A stretch of 64,000 nt of DNA from Pseudomonas sp. SJZ079 (lineage in GTDB: Bacteria > Pseudomonadota > Gammaproteobacteria > Pseudomonadales > Pseudomonadaceae). The notes under the pieces were generated by a model, which had not been told where the DNA came from, made no database searches, and saw only the letters and a list, made by a program, of their open reading frames with translations. The translations under genes were made by a program, and so were the position numbers. The stretch spans positions 1 through 64,000 of the forward strand of contig NZ_VIUH01000015.1 in NCBI RefSeq assembly GCF_007993865.1, written 5' to 3'. Below are positions 12,223 to 22,308 of this stretch, piece by piece; positions within the stretch are counted from its first letter, which is position 1, and each line of letters opens with the position of its first letter.

Positions 12223-12375
12223 TCGAAAACATTACCGGACTGGCCGGCCACCCGGAAGCTGGACGATATACCCCACAGGCTTGGCTGATAGCGAGGCAAA
12301 ACGCCTCAGACCTGGCTCAAGCCTATGCTCGACGATTGGAGTAAACTGGGCCGCGTTGCTCACGCCGGAGGTTCC

Positions 12376-13023
12376 ATGGCCAACGAACGCCTTTACTCAC
12401 CCATCGACCGCCTGTTGCTGCAAGCCGATGTGGCACTGCGCACCCTGCTGCCCTTCAGCGGCCAACCCAGCCGCCCTTCGCCGGCCATTGTGCAGCCTGA
12501 AGCCGAACTGGATGAGCAGGTAGCGCAGCACGTTGCCGGCCTGATGCGCATCAACCACACGGGCGAGGTATGCGCCCAGGCGCTGTACCAGGGACAAGCG
12601 CTGACCGCCAAGCTACCCGCGGTACGCAGCGCCATGGAGCACGCCGCCGACGAGGAGGTCGATCATCTGGCCTGGTGCGAACAGCGCATCCGTCAGCTCG
12701 GCAGCCACCCCAGCGTGCTCAATCCACTGTTCTATGGCTTGTCATTTGGCGTGGGCGCGGTCGCCGGCTTGATCAGCGACAAGGTCAGCCTGGGCTTCGT
12801 CGCCGCCACCGAAGACCAGGTGGTCAAACACCTCGACGAACACTTGCAGCAGATCCCGCCCAGCGACGAAAAGTCCCGGGCAATTCTCGAGCAGATGCGC
12901 GAAGACGAGGCCCTGCACGCCACCAGCGCCCTGGAAGCCGGCGGCCTACGTTTCCCGTTGCCGGTTAAATTCGGCATGAGCCTGGTCGCCAAGGTCATGA
13001 CCACAAGCACCTACCGCATCTAA
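12376..13023 (+). CDS. coq7: Ubiquinone biosynthesis hydroxylase Coq7
   Basis: Di-iron 3-demethoxyubiquinol hydroxylase, a late step of ubiquinone synthesis. The 215-residue protein shows the iron-ligand pattern [20 protein letters not shown] and [13 protein letters not shown] 12376 is chosen over an upstream in-frame ATG because the family starts at the [11 protein letters not shown] segment and a GGAGG-like site (ccggaggttcc) lies just before it. A strong terminator follows at 13041. Confidence 0.94.
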   Translation: MANERLYSPIDRLLLQADVALRTLLPFSGQPSRPSPAIVQPEAELDEQVAQHVAGLMRINHTGEVCAQALYQGQALTAKLPAVRSAMEHAADEEVDHLAWCEQRIRQLGSHPSVLNPLFYGLSFGVGAVAGLISDKVSLGFVAATEDQVVKHLDEHLQQIPPSDEKSRAILEQMREDEALHATSALEAGGLRFPLPVKFGMSLVAKVMTTSTYRI

Positions 13024-13040
13024 ATCCAGCGGACAGCAAA

Positions 13041-13066
13041 AAGGGGCGCTTGAGGCGCCCCTTCTT
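13041..13066. terminator. Rho-independent terminator after coq7
   Basis: A nine-base-pair stem (AAGGGGCGC / GCGCCCCTT) with a five-base loop is followed by a T-rich stretch on the plus strand, and preceded by an A run, so it can also end the converging speD transcript. Confidence 0.88.
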
Positions 13067-13105
13067 ATTGTCAGCTTCAGCAAGCACAACTGCTTGGCGT
13101 CTGGA

Positions 13106-13900
13106 TCAACGCGGCATATTGCGCGCGTAAAAGATCTCCAGCATCTCGTGGCGCACGCGCTCTTCCACCTGAGCGCGCTGCTCAGGGGTCAGATTGTTGG
13201 TGGCATCGCCGAACAGGTAGCTGTCCAGTTCGAAGTCCTTGAGCAACATCTTGGTGTGGAACAGGTTCTCCTGATACACATTGACGTCGGTCATCTGGTA
13301 CGACGCCTGGGTATCGTCGGAGAGGTAGTTCTGAATCGAATTGATCTCATGGTCGATGAAGTGCTTCTTGCCTTCCACGTCACGGGTGAATCCGCGCACG
13401 CGATAATCGACGGTGACGATGTCCGAATCGAACTGATGAATCAGGTAGTTCAACGCCTTGAGCGGAGAAATCACCCCGCAGGTCGACACGTCGATGTCCA
13501 CACGGAAGGTAGCGATGCCATCCACCGGATGAATCTCCGGATAGGTGTGCACGGTGATGTGGCTCTTATCCAGATGGGCGAGAATGGTCTCGGGCAACGG
13601 GCCTGGCGACTCCTCAATCTGACTTTCCGTCGGGTCAACCGGCTGCTCGGAAATCAAAATGGTCACGCTGGCGCCTTGCGGGTCGTAATCCTGCCGGGCG
13701 ATGTTGAGGATATTAGCGCCGATAATGTCGACAACATCCGTGAGAATCTGGGTCAGGCGCTCGGCATCGTACTCTTCGTCGATGTACTGCACATAGGCCT
13801 GCTGGTCTTCCGCGGTTTCCGCGTAGCAGATGTCATAGATGTTGAAGCTCAAGGTCTTCGTCAGGTTGTTGAACCCGTGGAGCCTGAGTTTGCTTTTCAT
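13106..13900 (-). CDS. speD: S-adenosylmethionine decarboxylase proenzyme
   Basis: Makes decarboxylated SAM, the aminopropyl donor for spermidine. The 264-residue protein is of the E. coli-type class. Self-cleavage is expected at K112-S113 in the conserved [13 protein letters not shown] segment, turning S113 into the pyruvoyl group; the downstream [19 protein letters not shown] block is also conserved. I take ATG 13900; a GTG codon lies immediately before it. No speE gene is adjacent. Confidence 0.95.
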   Translation of the reverse strand: MKSKLRLHGFNNLTKTLSFNIYDICYAETAEDQQAYVQYIDEEYDAERLTQILTDVVDIIGANILNIARQDYDPQGASVTILISEQPVDPTESQIEESPGPLPETILAHLDKSHITVHTYPEIHPVDGIATFRVDIDVSTCGVISPLKALNYLIHQFDSDIVTVDYRVRGFTRDVEGKKHFIDHEINSIQNYLSDDTQASYQMTDVNVYQENLFHTKMLLKDFELDSYLFGDATNNLTPEQRAQVEERVRHEMLEIFYARNMPR

Positions 13901-14116
13901 CACCGTTGAAACTCTCTATATGGATGCGGCCTGACCGCGTGATCGAGCATGCCCGTCAGATGCGCAGTGCGCTCCTGCGTAGGACGATGAACACCTCTTC
14001 GCATTGGCGATTTTGATTGCTTGCATGGCGCGCAAAGCGCCCCGAAAAAAGGCGCGGCTATCCAGGTGACGCGCACCGGCCGCCAGGGTGTGGCCAATGC
14101 AACTGCTCAAAGGATT
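13901..14116 (-). promoter_or_regulatory. speD upstream region
   Basis: This 216-base stretch between the speD start and the OsmC gene end (both leftward) must carry the speD promoter and any OsmC terminator. A small GC-rich inverted segment (gcgccccgaaaaaaggcgcg, near 14036-14055) may act as a hairpin. I see no recognisable riboswitch or gene. Confidence 0.35.
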
Positions 14117-14539
14117 TCAGCCCAGTTCGATGATTTCATAGTCGTGACTGATCTCGACCCCTGCGCGGCCGAGCATGATCGAAGCCGAGCAGTACTTCTC
14201 TGCCGACAGCTCCACCGCACGCTTGACCTGCGCCTCTTTCAAACCACGGCCCTTGACCACGAAGTGCAGGTGGATTTTGGTAAACACCTTGGGCTCTTCA
14301 CTGGCGCGCTCGGCCTCCAGAAATGCTTCACAGCTCTCTACCGGCTGTCGGGATTTTTTCAGGATGCTGACCACATCGAAGTTGCTGCAACCGCCAAGGC
14401 CGATCAGCAGCATTTCCATGGGGCGCACACCCAGGTTACGCCCACCGCTCTCCGGCGGACCATCCATCACTACCGCGTGGCCGCTGCCCGACTCGCCGAG
14501 AAACAGGGCTTCGCCGGCCCACTGAATGCGCGCTTTCAT
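14117..14539 (-). CDS. OsmC family protein
   Basis: OsmC/Ohr-superfamily protein of 140 residues. The Cys at residue 51 in LIGLGGCSNFDVV matches the first reactive cysteine of the family; other cysteines are at 70 and about 120, so the classic Ohr two-cysteine spacing is not obvious and it looks closer to the YhfA-type branch. Possibly a thiol-dependent peroxidase, but activity is not certain. ATG 14539 follows a GGAGG ribosome site; an upstream TTG in frame is less likely. Divergent from vfr. Confidence 0.87.
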   Translation of the reverse strand: MKARIQWAGEALFLGESGSGHAVVMDGPPESGGRNLGVRPMEMLLIGLGGCSNFDVVSILKKSRQPVESCEAFLEAERASEEPKVFTKIHLHFVVKGRGLKEAQVKRAVELSAEKYCSASIMLGRAGVEISHDYEIIELG

Positions 14540-14772
14540 TACCAAGCCTCCGCTGTTAAAAAGGGACGCAGCTTACCACAGCGCTTTTTGTTGCCAGGCT
14601 ACAGCTGATAACCTGAAAGTTCCTTGGCAAGGTGTTATCCAGGTCGCAAAATCGCCCCCCATCACTGACCCTCTGTTAAGCTGGCGCCGGATTACTGGCA
14701 CACTTAGCCGGATAACTAATAAAAAACTTGCCTGTCGGACAAAGGCTCATCTTTTATATTCGGGAATCGGGC

Positions 14773-15417
14773 ATGGTCGCTATTACCCTCACACCTAAAA
14801 TCAAGAATCTCGACAAACTCCTCGCACACTGTCACCGCCGCCGCTATACGGCGAAAAGTACCATCATCTATGCGGGCGATCGTTGCGAAACCCTGTTCTT
14901 CATCGTCAAAGGCTCGGTCACCATCCTGATCGAAGATGACGATGGTCGTGAAATGATCATCGCCTACCTCAACCCCGGAGACTTTTTCGGCGAGATGGGC
15001 CTGTTCGAAAAAGAAGGTGCGGAGAAAGAGCGCAGCGCCTGGGTACGGGCGAAAACCGAATGCGAAGTCGCTGAGCTCAGTTACGCCAAATTCCGTGAGC
15101 TGACCCAGCAAGACCCGGACATCCTCTATGCCCTGGGTAGCCAGATGGCCGAGCGCCTGCGCAACACCACGCGCAAGGTCGGCGACCTGGCTTTCCTCGA
15201 CGTCACTGGGCGTGTAGCGCGCACCCTGCTCGACCTGTGCAAGCAACCCGACGCCATGACCCACCCGGACGGCATGCAGATCAAGATCACTCGCCAGGAA
15301 ATCGGCCGCATCGTCGGCTGCTCGCGAGAGATGGTCGGTCGCGTATTGAAGACCCTGGAAGAGCAGGAATTGGTCTACGTCAAAGGCAAAACCATGGTGG
15401 TGTTCGGCACCCGCTGA
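14773..15417 (+). CDS. vfr: Cyclic AMP receptor protein Vfr (CRP family)
   Basis: Global cAMP-binding transcription factor of 214 residues. It has an N-terminal cyclic-nucleotide domain with the phosphate-binding cassette ([11 protein letters not shown]...RSAWVRAKT, about residues 72-97), a dimer helix, and a C-terminal helix-turn-helix ([26 protein letters not shown], about 173-198). In P. aeruginosa, Vfr controls virulence and quorum-sensing genes; here only the family identity is shown. ATG 14773 fits the known N-terminus [15 protein letters not shown] bidirectional terminator follows. Confidence 0.95.
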   Translation: MVAITLTPKIKNLDKLLAHCHRRRYTAKSTIIYAGDRCETLFFIVKGSVTILIEDDDGREMIIAYLNPGDFFGEMGLFEKEGAEKERSAWVRAKTECEVAELSYAKFRELTQQDPDILYALGSQMAERLRNTTRKVGDLAFLDVTGRVARTLLDLCKQPDAMTHPDGMQIKITRQEIGRIVGCSREMVGRVLKTLEEQELVYVKGKTMVVFGTR

Positions 15418-15430
15418 ATTCTTCAGATCT

Positions 15431-15460
15431 AAAAAAACCGGCGCATGTGCCGGTTTTTTA
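15431..15460. terminator. Bidirectional terminator between vfr and trpC
   Basis: The stem ACCGGC / GCCGGT is flanked by an A run on the left and a T run on the right, so it can end both the rightward vfr and the leftward trp transcripts, which converge here. Confidence 0.92.
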
Positions 15461-15479
15461 TTCAACTTATTCAGGCTGG

Positions 15480-16316
15480 TCAGTCGACATCCAGACCGCT
15501 GACCACCCGCTTGCCTCCGGGAAAGAACAGGCGCTCCAGCTCGGCGCCGGGATTTTCCGCGCGCATAAACGCCTCGCCGACCAGAAAGGCGTAGACCTCA
15601 CTGATTTCCATCAACTCGACATCGGCGCGATTGAGGATGCCACTCTCGGTCACCACCAGACGGTCGCGCGGAATCCGCGGCAACAGGTCCAGGGTAGTTT
15701 CCAGGCTCACCTCGAAGCTGTGCAGGTTGCGGTTGTTGATCCCCACCAGCGGCGTATCCAGGGTATTCAGCGCGCGATCCAGTTCATCGCCATCGTGCAC
15801 TTCCACCAGCACATCGAGATCGTGAGCCTTGGCGGTCGCCGCCAGCTCGGCCATCTGCGCATCGGACAGGGCCGAGACGATCAGCAACACGCAGTCCGCG
15901 CCCAAGGCACGGGCCTCGACGATCTGGTACGGGTCGATCATGAAGTCCTTGCGAATCACCGGCAGCGAGCAGGCGCTGCGGGCCTCCTGCAAATAACGGT
16001 CAGCGCCCTGAAAGAAATCCACATCGGTCAGCACCGAGAGGCAGGTCGCCCCCCCGGCCTGGTAACTCTGAGCCAGCTCCGCCGGCACGAACTGCTCGCG
16101 CAGCACGCCTTTGCTTGGTGAGGCCTTCTTGATCTCGGCAATCACCGCCGGCTGCTTGCGCTTGGCCTGGGCCAGCAAGGCCTGGGCGAAGCCACGGGGC
16201 GCATCGGCGGCCCGCGCTTGCTGTTCGACCTCGGCGAGGCTGACCAGGGCGCGGCGTGCGGCCACTTCTTCGGCCTTGCGGGCGAGAATCTTTTCCAGAA
16301 CGGTCGGCAGGCTCAC
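15480..16316 (-). CDS. trpC: Indole-3-glycerol phosphate synthase
   Basis: Ring closure to indole-glycerol phosphate in tryptophan synthesis. The 278-residue TIM barrel has the N-terminal [17 protein letters not shown], the [12 protein letters not shown] phosphate-site segment and the [13 protein letters not shown] and VTESGI motifs. It is not fused to trpF, as usual for Pseudomonas. Its start overlaps the trpD stop by four bases, so it is translationally coupled in trpGDC. Confidence 0.96.
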   Translation of the reverse strand: MSLPTVLEKILARKAEEVAARRALVSLAEVEQQARAADAPRGFAQALLAQAKRKQPAVIAEIKKASPSKGVLREQFVPAELAQSYQAGGATCLSVLTDVDFFQGADRYLQEARSACSLPVIRKDFMIDPYQIVEARALGADCVLLIVSALSDAQMAELAATAKAHDLDVLVEVHDGDELDRALNTLDTPLVGINNRNLHSFEVSLETTLDLLPRIPRDRLVVTESGILNRADVELMEISEVYAFLVGEAFMRAENPGAELERLFFPGGKRVVSGLDVD

Positions 16317-17359
16317 CCTTCATTCTCCTGTTTGAACACTGCGGTGAAGGACACCAGCTCCTGCAGCTTTTCCCAGGCCAGGCCGGTGTGCAGTGCATCG
16401 TGGGCCATGTCCATGCCTTGCTGGAGACTGCTGGCCAGATCGGCAGCATAGAGCGCGGCGCCGGCGTTGAGCACGATCATGTCGACGGCTTTCTGCCCGG
16501 CCTCGGTCTTGCGCCGACCCAGCGCGTCGCGAATCAGCGCCAGGGACTCGGCGGGGGTTTCCACGGTAAGCCCGATCAGGCTCTGGCTCTTGATGCCAAA
16601 GTCTTCCGGCTGGATACGGTACTCGCTGACCACGCCACCTTTCAGCTCGGCCACATAGGTCGGCGCAGCCAGGCTGATCTCATCCAGGCCATCATGGGCA
16701 TGCACCACCAGCACGTGCTCACTGCCCAAGCGTTGCAACACTTCGGCCAGCGGCCGGCACAGCGCCTGGCTGAACACTCCGATCACCTGGTGCTTGACCC
16801 CGGCCGGATTGGTCATCGGCCCGAGCATATTGAAAATAGTCCGTAGCCCCAACTCACGACGCGGGCCAATGGCATGCTTCATCGCGCCGTGATGGGCCGG
16901 GGCGAACATGAAACCGACACCGACGCTCTCCACGCAACGCGCGACCTGCGCCGGCGTCAGGCTGAGGTAAACCCCGGCCGCCTCCAACAGATCGGCACTG
17001 CCGCTCTTGCCGGAGACCGCACGATTGCCGTGCTTGGCCACCTTGCCGCCGGCCGCCGCGACGACGAAGGCCGCCGCCGTGGAGACGTTGAAGATGTTCA
17101 TGCCATCGCCGCCGGTACCGCAGGTGTCGACCAGGCGCTCGGCGTCGATCTGCACCGGTGAGGCCAGCTCGCGCATCAGCTTGGCTGCACCGGTGATCTC
17201 GTCGATGGTCTCGCTCTTCATGCGCAGGCCCATGAGGAAGGCGCCGATCTGCGCGTCGCTGCACTGCCCGGTCATGATCTCGCGCATCACGTCCTGCATT
17301 TCCTCGGTACTGAGATCGAGCTGACCGACCACCCGATTGAGGGCTTCCTTGATGTTCAT
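16313..17359 (-). CDS. trpD: Anthranilate phosphoribosyltransferase
   Basis: Transfers phosphoribose from PRPP to anthranilate. The 348-residue protein has the PRPP-binding [16 protein letters not shown] (about residues 79-94) and the [19 protein letters not shown] segment of the family. Overlaps of four bases with trpG upstream and trpC downstream indicate one operon. Confidence 0.96.
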   Translation of the reverse strand: MNIKEALNRVVGQLDLSTEEMQDVMREIMTGQCSDAQIGAFLMGLRMKSETIDEITGAAKLMRELASPVQIDAERLVDTCGTGGDGMNIFNVSTAAAFVVAAAGGKVAKHGNRAVSGKSGSADLLEAAGVYLSLTPAQVARCVESVGVGFMFAPAHHGAMKHAIGPRRELGLRTIFNMLGPMTNPAGVKHQVIGVFSQALCRPLAEVLQRLGSEHVLVVHAHDGLDEISLAAPTYVAELKGGVVSEYRIQPEDFGIKSQSLIGLTVETPAESLALIRDALGRRKTEAGQKAVDMIVLNAGAALYAADLASSLQQGMDMAHDALHTGLAWEKLQELVSFTAVFKQENEG

Positions 17360-17952
17360 TGGCGCACGCCTCCGTGTTGGTTGAGGAAATTGGCAAACAG
17401 CTCGTGACCCTGCTCGGTGAGAATAGACTCGGGGTGAAACTGCACACCTTCGATGTTCAGGGCCTTGTGGCGCAGGCCCATGATTTCATCGAGCGAGCCG
17501 TCGTCCAGCTGAGTCCAGGCCGTGACCTCCAGACAGCCCGGCAGGGTTTCGCGCTTGACCACCAGCGAATGATAGCGGGTCACCGTCAGCGGCTTGTTGA
17601 GCCCGGCGAAAACGCCCAGGTCCTGGTGAAACACCGGACTTGTCTTGCCGTGCATCACCTGACGCGCGCGCACCACATCGCCGCCGAAGGCCTGGCCGAT
17701 GCTCTGGTGGCCCAGGCAGACGCCGAGAATCGGCAGCTTGCCGGCAAAATGAGCAATCACCGCCAGCGACACCCCGGCCTCGGTCGGCGTGCAGGGGCCC
17801 GGGGAAACGACGATGCGCTCGGGCTTTAGCGCCTCGATCTCGGCGACGCTCAGTTCGTCGTTGCGAATCACCTTGACCTCGGCACCCAGTTCGCCGAGGT
17901 ACTGCACCACGTTGTAGGTAAAGGAGTCGTAATTATCGATCATCAGCAGCAT
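17356..17952 (-). CDS. trpG: Anthranilate synthase glutamine amidotransferase subunit
   Basis: Supplies ammonia from glutamine to TrpE. The 198-residue class I amidotransferase has nucleophile C79 in [11 protein letters not shown] and the His/Glu pair in VQFHPES. ATG 17952 is preferred, with an AGGAG ribosome site 6-11 bases upstream, over a long in-frame extension that runs back through trpE. The gene begins only 11 bases after the trpE stop, so trpE, G, D and C are contiguous here. Confidence 0.96.
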   Translation of the reverse strand: MLLMIDNYDSFTYNVVQYLGELGAEVKVIRNDELSVAEIEALKPERIVVSPGPCTPTEAGVSLAVIAHFAGKLPILGVCLGHQSIGQAFGGDVVRARQVMHGKTSPVFHQDLGVFAGLNKPLTVTRYHSLVVKRETLPGCLEVTAWTQLDDGSLDEIMGLRHKALNIEGVQFHPESILTEQGHELFANFLNQHGGVRQ

Positions 17953-17963
17953 GGCAGGACTCC

Positions 17964-19457
17964 TTAGTTCTTGGTCTGGACAGGGGCGGTTTGTTCGGCG
18001 AGCGCCACGGCGCGGAACATGGCGCGGCGCTTGTTCAGCGTCTCCTCCCACTCCAGCGCCGGCACCGAGTCGGCGACTATGCCGGCGCCGGCCTGCACGT
18101 GCAGCTCGCCGTCCTTGATCACCGCGGTGCGAATGGCGATGGCCGTGTCCATATTGCCGTTCCAGGCCAAATAGCCGACCGCGCCGCCATAGACGCCACG
18201 CTTGACCGGCTCAAGCTCATCGATGATTTCCATGGCGCGGATCTTCGGCGCGCCGGACAGCGTGCCGGCCGGCAGGATGGCGCGCAAAGCATCCATGGCG
18301 CTCAGGCCGTCCTTGAGCTGACCGGTGACGTTGGAGACGATGTGCATGACGTTGGAATAACGCTCGATCACCATTTTCTCGGTGAGCTTGACGCTGCCGG
18401 TGCTCGACACGCGACCGACATCGTTGCGCCCCAGGTCGATCAGCATCAGGTGTTCGGCGAGCTCCTTGGCGTCCGAGAGCAGGTCCTGCTCCAACGCCAC
18501 ATCGGCCGCTTCATTGGCGCCGCGCGGGCGGGTGCCGGCGATCGGCCGCACCGTCACCAGGTTGTCCTCCACGCGCACCAGCACCTCCGGCGAGCTGCCC
18601 ACCACATGGAAGTCGCCAAAATTGAAGAAGTACATATAGGGCGTCGGATTAATGCAGCGCAGCGCGCGATACAAATCGATCGGCGCGGCCTTGAAGGGAA
18701 TCGACATGCGTTGGGAGATCACCACCTGCATGCAGTCTCCCGCCAGGATGTACTCCTTGATGGCATTCACCGAACGCTCATAGTCGTCACGGCTGAAGCT
18801 GGAGCGGAATGCCGGCTCGGCAGCCGACGCGGCATTCAAATCGACCCCCAGGCGCGGAGTGATCGGCTGGCGCAGCTTGCTCAGGATGTTTTGCAGATGT
18901 TCCAGCCCGTTCTCAAGCGCGTTGGTTTCGGCCGGGTCGGCGAGCACGATGGCGTGCATTTTGCCGGCCAGGTTGTCGAACACCACCACGGCATCCGAGA
19001 CCATCAGCAGAATGTCTGGAGTGTCCAGTGGATCGGGATTAGGGCAGGCGCCCAGACGCTTCTCCACATAACGCACGCTGTCGTAACCGAAGTAGCCCAC
19101 CAGCCCGCCATTGAAGCGCGGCAGCCCCGGCAGGGTCGGCACCTTGTAGCGCCCCTTGAACTGCTCGACGAAGTCCAGTGGGTCCGCGCACTCGTGGCGC
19201 TCCACTTCGACACCATCGACGCTGATACTGACGCTATGGCCGTAGGCGCGCAGCACGGTGCGGGCTGGTAGGCCGATAATCGAGTAACGCCCCCACTTCT
19301 CGCCGCCCTGCACGGACTCCAGCAAGTAGGTGTTGGCCTGATCGGCCAGTTTCAGGTAGATCGACAACGGCGTGTCGAAGTCGACCAGGGTTTCACAGGC
19401 AAGGGGGATGCGGTTATAGCCGGCAGCGGCCAAACGCAGGAATTCTTCGCGGATCAT
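17964..19457 (-). CDS. trpE: Anthranilate synthase component I
   Basis: Converts chorismate to anthranilate with TrpG. The 497-residue chorismate-binding enzyme has the N-terminal [18 protein letters not shown] segment, whose LLES is the feedback tryptophan site, and the C-terminal catalytic motifs ([46 protein letters not shown]). Followed 11 bases later by trpG. A short Trp-containing reading frame lies upstream (19526-19570) and may be a leader peptide. Confidence 0.97.
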   Translation of the reverse strand: MIREEFLRLAAAGYNRIPLACETLVDFDTPLSIYLKLADQANTYLLESVQGGEKWGRYSIIGLPARTVLRAYGHSVSISVDGVEVERHECADPLDFVEQFKGRYKVPTLPGLPRFNGGLVGYFGYDSVRYVEKRLGACPNPDPLDTPDILLMVSDAVVVFDNLAGKMHAIVLADPAETNALENGLEHLQNILSKLRQPITPRLGVDLNAASAAEPAFRSSFSRDDYERSVNAIKEYILAGDCMQVVISQRMSIPFKAAPIDLYRALRCINPTPYMYFFNFGDFHVVGSSPEVLVRVEDNLVTVRPIAGTRPRGANEAADVALEQDLLSDAKELAEHLMLIDLGRNDVGRVSSTGSVKLTEKMVIERYSNVMHIVSNVTGQLKDGLSAMDALRAILPAGTLSGAPKIRAMEIIDELEPVKRGVYGGAVGYLAWNGNMDTAIAIRTAVIKDGELHVQAGAGIVADSVPALEWEETLNKRRAMFRAVALAEQTAPVQTKN

Positions 19458-19757
19458 GATCAGCCTCGTGGCTTGAGGGTAAAACGGTCGTGTGCAAACC
19501 TGCCGACTAAGCGGCCAAGATCAGTTCAGAGGCGCCAGCGCCAACGGGCCAGAGACTTGATGATTTTCATCCCAGCTCGTGCGAGCCAGTGTTTGCAGGT
19601 AACCACCACGGGGGGATCTCTTGGGCGGGAGTAAAGACTGGCCACACTAGCGTAGCCGCCGAGGCGAATCAACCCGCCGAACTTGCTCTCAGGCCAACTG
19701 CCGCCCTGTTTCCTCAATGGTGGCGAGCCCGCGCAAGCATCGCCTGCAGGCTCCTGC
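19458..19757 (-). promoter_or_regulatory. trpE leader and gph-trpE intergenic region
   Basis: Three hundred bases separate gph from trpE, both leftward. The trpE-proximal part holds the candidate leader peptide; just upstream of its ATG is a short hairpin (GCTCG-CA-CGAGC, about 19575-19586). The distal part (19640-19757) has no recognisable gene; it presumably carries the trpE promoter. Confidence 0.4.
19526..19570 (-). CDS. trpL: Candidate tryptophan leader peptide
   Basis: A 14-codon reading frame, MKIIKSLARWRWRL, lies 68 bases upstream of trpE on the same strand. Its two tryptophan codons, separated by one residue near the end, are the pattern expected of an attenuation leader peptide. 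A purine-rich GAGCTGGG ribosome site precedes the ATG. The segment between it and trpE has some self-complementarity, but I could not find a clear hairpin plus T tract, so the attenuator itself is unproven. Trp attenuation upstream of trpE is known in pseudomonads. Confidence 0.5.
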   Translation of the reverse strand: MKIIKSLARWRWRL

Positions 19758-20447
19758 TTACTCTGTAGCCAACAATAACTCTCGTAGGTCGTCGATCACT
19801 CGCGCCGGCGCCTCTTCGGCGATTGGCCGGCCGTGGTTGTAACCATAACTGAGCGCCACACAGGGCACGCCCGCCGCCTTGGCCGCCAGCACGTCGTTGC
19901 GCGAGTCGCCGACAAACAATGCCTGCCGCGCCTCGACCTGGGCCAGCCGCAGGATATGCAGCAAGGCTGCCGGATCGGGCTTCTGCTGCGGCAGCGTATC
20001 GCCGCCGACAATCCAGCGGAAATAGCCACCCAGTCCTTTCTCATCCAACAACGGGGCGACGAAGCGCTCCGGCTTATTGGTGACGATGGCCAGTGCAATA
20101 CCCTGCTCGGTTAGCCAGCCGAGCATGTCCTTCACCCCGGGATAGACACGGGTCAGGGCATGGCTCTCGGCGTAGGCCTGCATAAACAGCTGCAGCGCCT
20201 CGGCCGCGTCCGCCTCGGCGATATGCGCGTGCTGCAGGCCACCGGCCAGGGCGCGGCGCACCAACACGCTGGCGCCATTGCCGACCCAGTCGCGCACTCG
20301 CTCGACGCCTGCCGGCGCCCGGCCAAGGCCGAGCAGCACCTTATCCACGGCGGCGGCGAGATCCGGCACCGAGTCCACCAGGGTACCGTCCAGGTCGAAC
20401 ATCACCAGGCGCGGCAACTGGCCAGCAAACAGCTCGCGCAACTGCAT
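19758..20447 (-). CDS. gph: Phosphoglycolate phosphatase (HAD family)
   Basis: HAD hydrolase of 229 residues that removes phosphate from 2-phosphoglycolate, a DNA-repair by-product. Motif I is FDLDGTLVDS with nucleophile D18; the TNKPERF motif and GDSRNDVLAAKAAG motif complete the active site. Its ATG overlaps the rpe stop by one base (TGATG), so rpe-gph is an operon upstream of trpE. Confidence 0.93.
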   Translation of the reverse strand: MQLRELFAGQLPRLVMFDLDGTLVDSVPDLAAAVDKVLLGLGRAPAGVERVRDWVGNGASVLVRRALAGGLQHAHIAEADAAEALQLFMQAYAESHALTRVYPGVKDMLGWLTEQGIALAIVTNKPERFVAPLLDEKGLGGYFRWIVGGDTLPQQKPDPAALLHILRLAQVEARQALFVGDSRNDVLAAKAAGVPCVALSYGYNHGRPIAEEAPARVIDDLRELLLATE

Positions 20448-21121
20448 CAGCCGCGCACCTGCGCCAGCTCGGCGCGCATCGCCTCGATCACCTCGCGGTA
20501 GTTCGGCTGGTTGAAGATCGCCGAACCGGCGACAAAGGTATCGGCGCCGGCCGTGGCGATCTCGCGGATGTTCTGCACATTGACCCCGCCATCGATCTCC
20601 AGGCGGATATCGCGGCCACTGGCATCGATCAGCGCACGCGCCTCGCGCAACTTATCGAGCGTGCCGGGGATGAACTTCTGCCCGCCGAAGCCCGGGTTGA
20701 CGCTCATCAACAGGATCATGTCGACCTTGTCCATCACGTACTTGAGCACGTCCAGCGGGGTCGCCGGATTGAACACCAGGCCGGCCTTGCAGCCGCCGGC
20801 ACGGATCAGTTGCAGCGAGCGATCGACATGTTCGGACGCTTCCGGGTGGAAGGTTATGTAGCTGGCGCCAGCCTCGATGAAATCGCCGATCAGTCGATCC
20901 ACCGGCTTGACCATCAGGTGGGCATCGATCGGAGCGGTGATGCCGTATTTGCGCAGCGCCGTGCAGACCATCGGGCCGATGGTCAAGTTGGGCACGTAAT
21001 GGTTGTCCATCACATCGAAGTGGACGATATCGGCGCCGGCAGCGAGGACGTTATCCACTTCCTCGCCCAGGCGAGCGAAGTCGGCGGAAAGGATCGACGG
21101 GGCGATGGCGAAGGGTTGCAT
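20447..21121 (-). CDS. rpe: Ribulose-phosphate 3-epimerase
   Basis: Interconverts ribulose-5-phosphate and xylulose-5-phosphate in the pentose phosphate pathway. The 224-residue TIM barrel begins [19 protein letters not shown] and has [39 protein letters not shown] and EIDGGVN, all family landmarks. ATG 21121 is chosen because it begins the conserved [14 protein letters not shown]; six extra codons upstream are not conserved. Confidence 0.96.
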   Translation of the reverse strand: MQPFAIAPSILSADFARLGEEVDNVLAAGADIVHFDVMDNHYVPNLTIGPMVCTALRKYGITAPIDAHLMVKPVDRLIGDFIEAGASYITFHPEASEHVDRSLQLIRAGGCKAGLVFNPATPLDVLKYVMDKVDMILLMSVNPGFGGQKFIPGTLDKLREARALIDASGRDIRLEIDGGVNVQNIREIATAGADTFVAGSAIFNQPNYREVIEAMRAELAQVRG

Positions 21122-21256
21122 GGCGCACCTCGGGAGCATTCACGGAAGGCGCGCAGTGTACCAGCCCAGAGCAAGGCTCGGCATGGCCGGAGACGCCTGA
21201 CAAAACAACCGCAAAACCGCTAGGCTGCGAGCACGATTGCCGCCCGGAGAAGTGCT

Positions 21257-22276
21257 ATGCCCTCGCACCATGCCCCCCTTGCCCTGTGCCTGCTGTTGCT
21301 CGGCGCGCAGGCTTATGCCGAAGGCGAGGTGCCCCCGAGTAGCGCGCCTGTCAGCACAGCTTTGCCCGCAGTTGAGCGCGCAAAGCTGGCGGAGCGCAGC
21401 CAGGCCGACGCCAGCGCACTCGAGCGCCAGCTACAAGATAAACAGCAGCAGCAACTCAAGACCGCCGATGACAGCTTTTTGGCCCTCTGGCTACCCGCCA
21501 ACGTCGGCGAACCAAGCGGCGCGGTGATTCTCCTGCCCGGCGACGATGAGAGCGCCGACTGGCCACAAAGCATCGGACCACTGCGGCGCAAGTTACCGGA
21601 TGCCGGGTGGCACAGCCTGAGCCTGAGCTTGCCCGACCCTCAGGGTGAGAGCCTGCCCTTGCGCAGCGCCTCCACCGACGCCAACGTCAACGCCGCCCCT
21701 GCCAGACAGCCAATAGCAGCCCAAACAGACGAGAGCACCGGCGAGCCTGACCCGACTGAGGCCGCCGACGAACCGCCAGTCGACGATCAGGCGTTGCCCG
21801 CCAGTACTGATCTTGAAACCGCTCGCGAAGCCCAGCGCAAGACCCACGCAGAGCGCGTCCTGACGCGCATCGAAGCCGGCATCGCCTTCGCCCAACAGCA
21901 ACAGGCGAAGACCATCGTCCTGCTCGGCCATGGCAGTGGCGCTTATTGGGCGGCACGCTTTCTGGCCGAACGCCAGCCAACGGAGGTGCAGAACCTGCTG
22001 CTGGTCGCCGCCGAACTGCCCGACGGATTCAGCCCGGCGCTGGATGAACTCATCCCCGGCCTGAAGCTGGCCACCGGCGATTTCTACTACCAAGAGCAGA
22101 ACAGCGATCGCAATGCCGCGCTCAAGCGCATGCAGACGAGCAAGCGACAAAAGCACCCGGCCTACACTCAGATCGCCATGCAGGCGCTACCCGGTAATCC
22201 GCCAGCGGAGCAGGAACAGTTGTATCGGCGCATCCGCGGCTGGCTCAACCAGCACCTGCACGCCAGCGCACAGTAG
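21257..22276 (+). CDS. DUF3530 family secreted protein
   Basis: Protein of 339 residues with a signal peptide (about residues 1-22, cleavage near AYA-EG), a long disordered Pro/Ala/Glu-rich middle and an alpha/beta-hydrolase-like core. The core contains VILLPGDDESADWPQSI near the start and LLGHGSGAYWAARFLAERQ (about 218-236), where GHGSG resembles the nucleophile elbow G-x-S-x-G. Family DUF3530 has no known function; periplasmic or outer-membrane esterase is only a guess. Divergent from rpe. Confidence 0.8.
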   Translation: MPSHHAPLALCLLLLGAQAYAEGEVPPSSAPVSTALPAVERAKLAERSQADASALERQLQDKQQQQLKTADDSFLALWLPANVGEPSGAVILLPGDDESADWPQSIGPLRRKLPDAGWHSLSLSLPDPQGESLPLRSASTDANVNAAPARQPIAAQTDESTGEPDPTEAADEPPVDDQALPASTDLETAREAQRKTHAERVLTRIEAGIAFAQQQQAKTIVLLGHGSGAYWAARFLAERQPTEVQNLLLVAAELPDGFSPALDELIPGLKLATGDFYYQEQNSDRNAALKRMQTSKRQKHPAYTQIAMQALPGNPPAEQEQLYRRIRGWLNQHLHASAQ

Positions 22277-22308
22277 CTAATCGCCCCGACGGCAGGCCTG
22301 CCTGGCGC

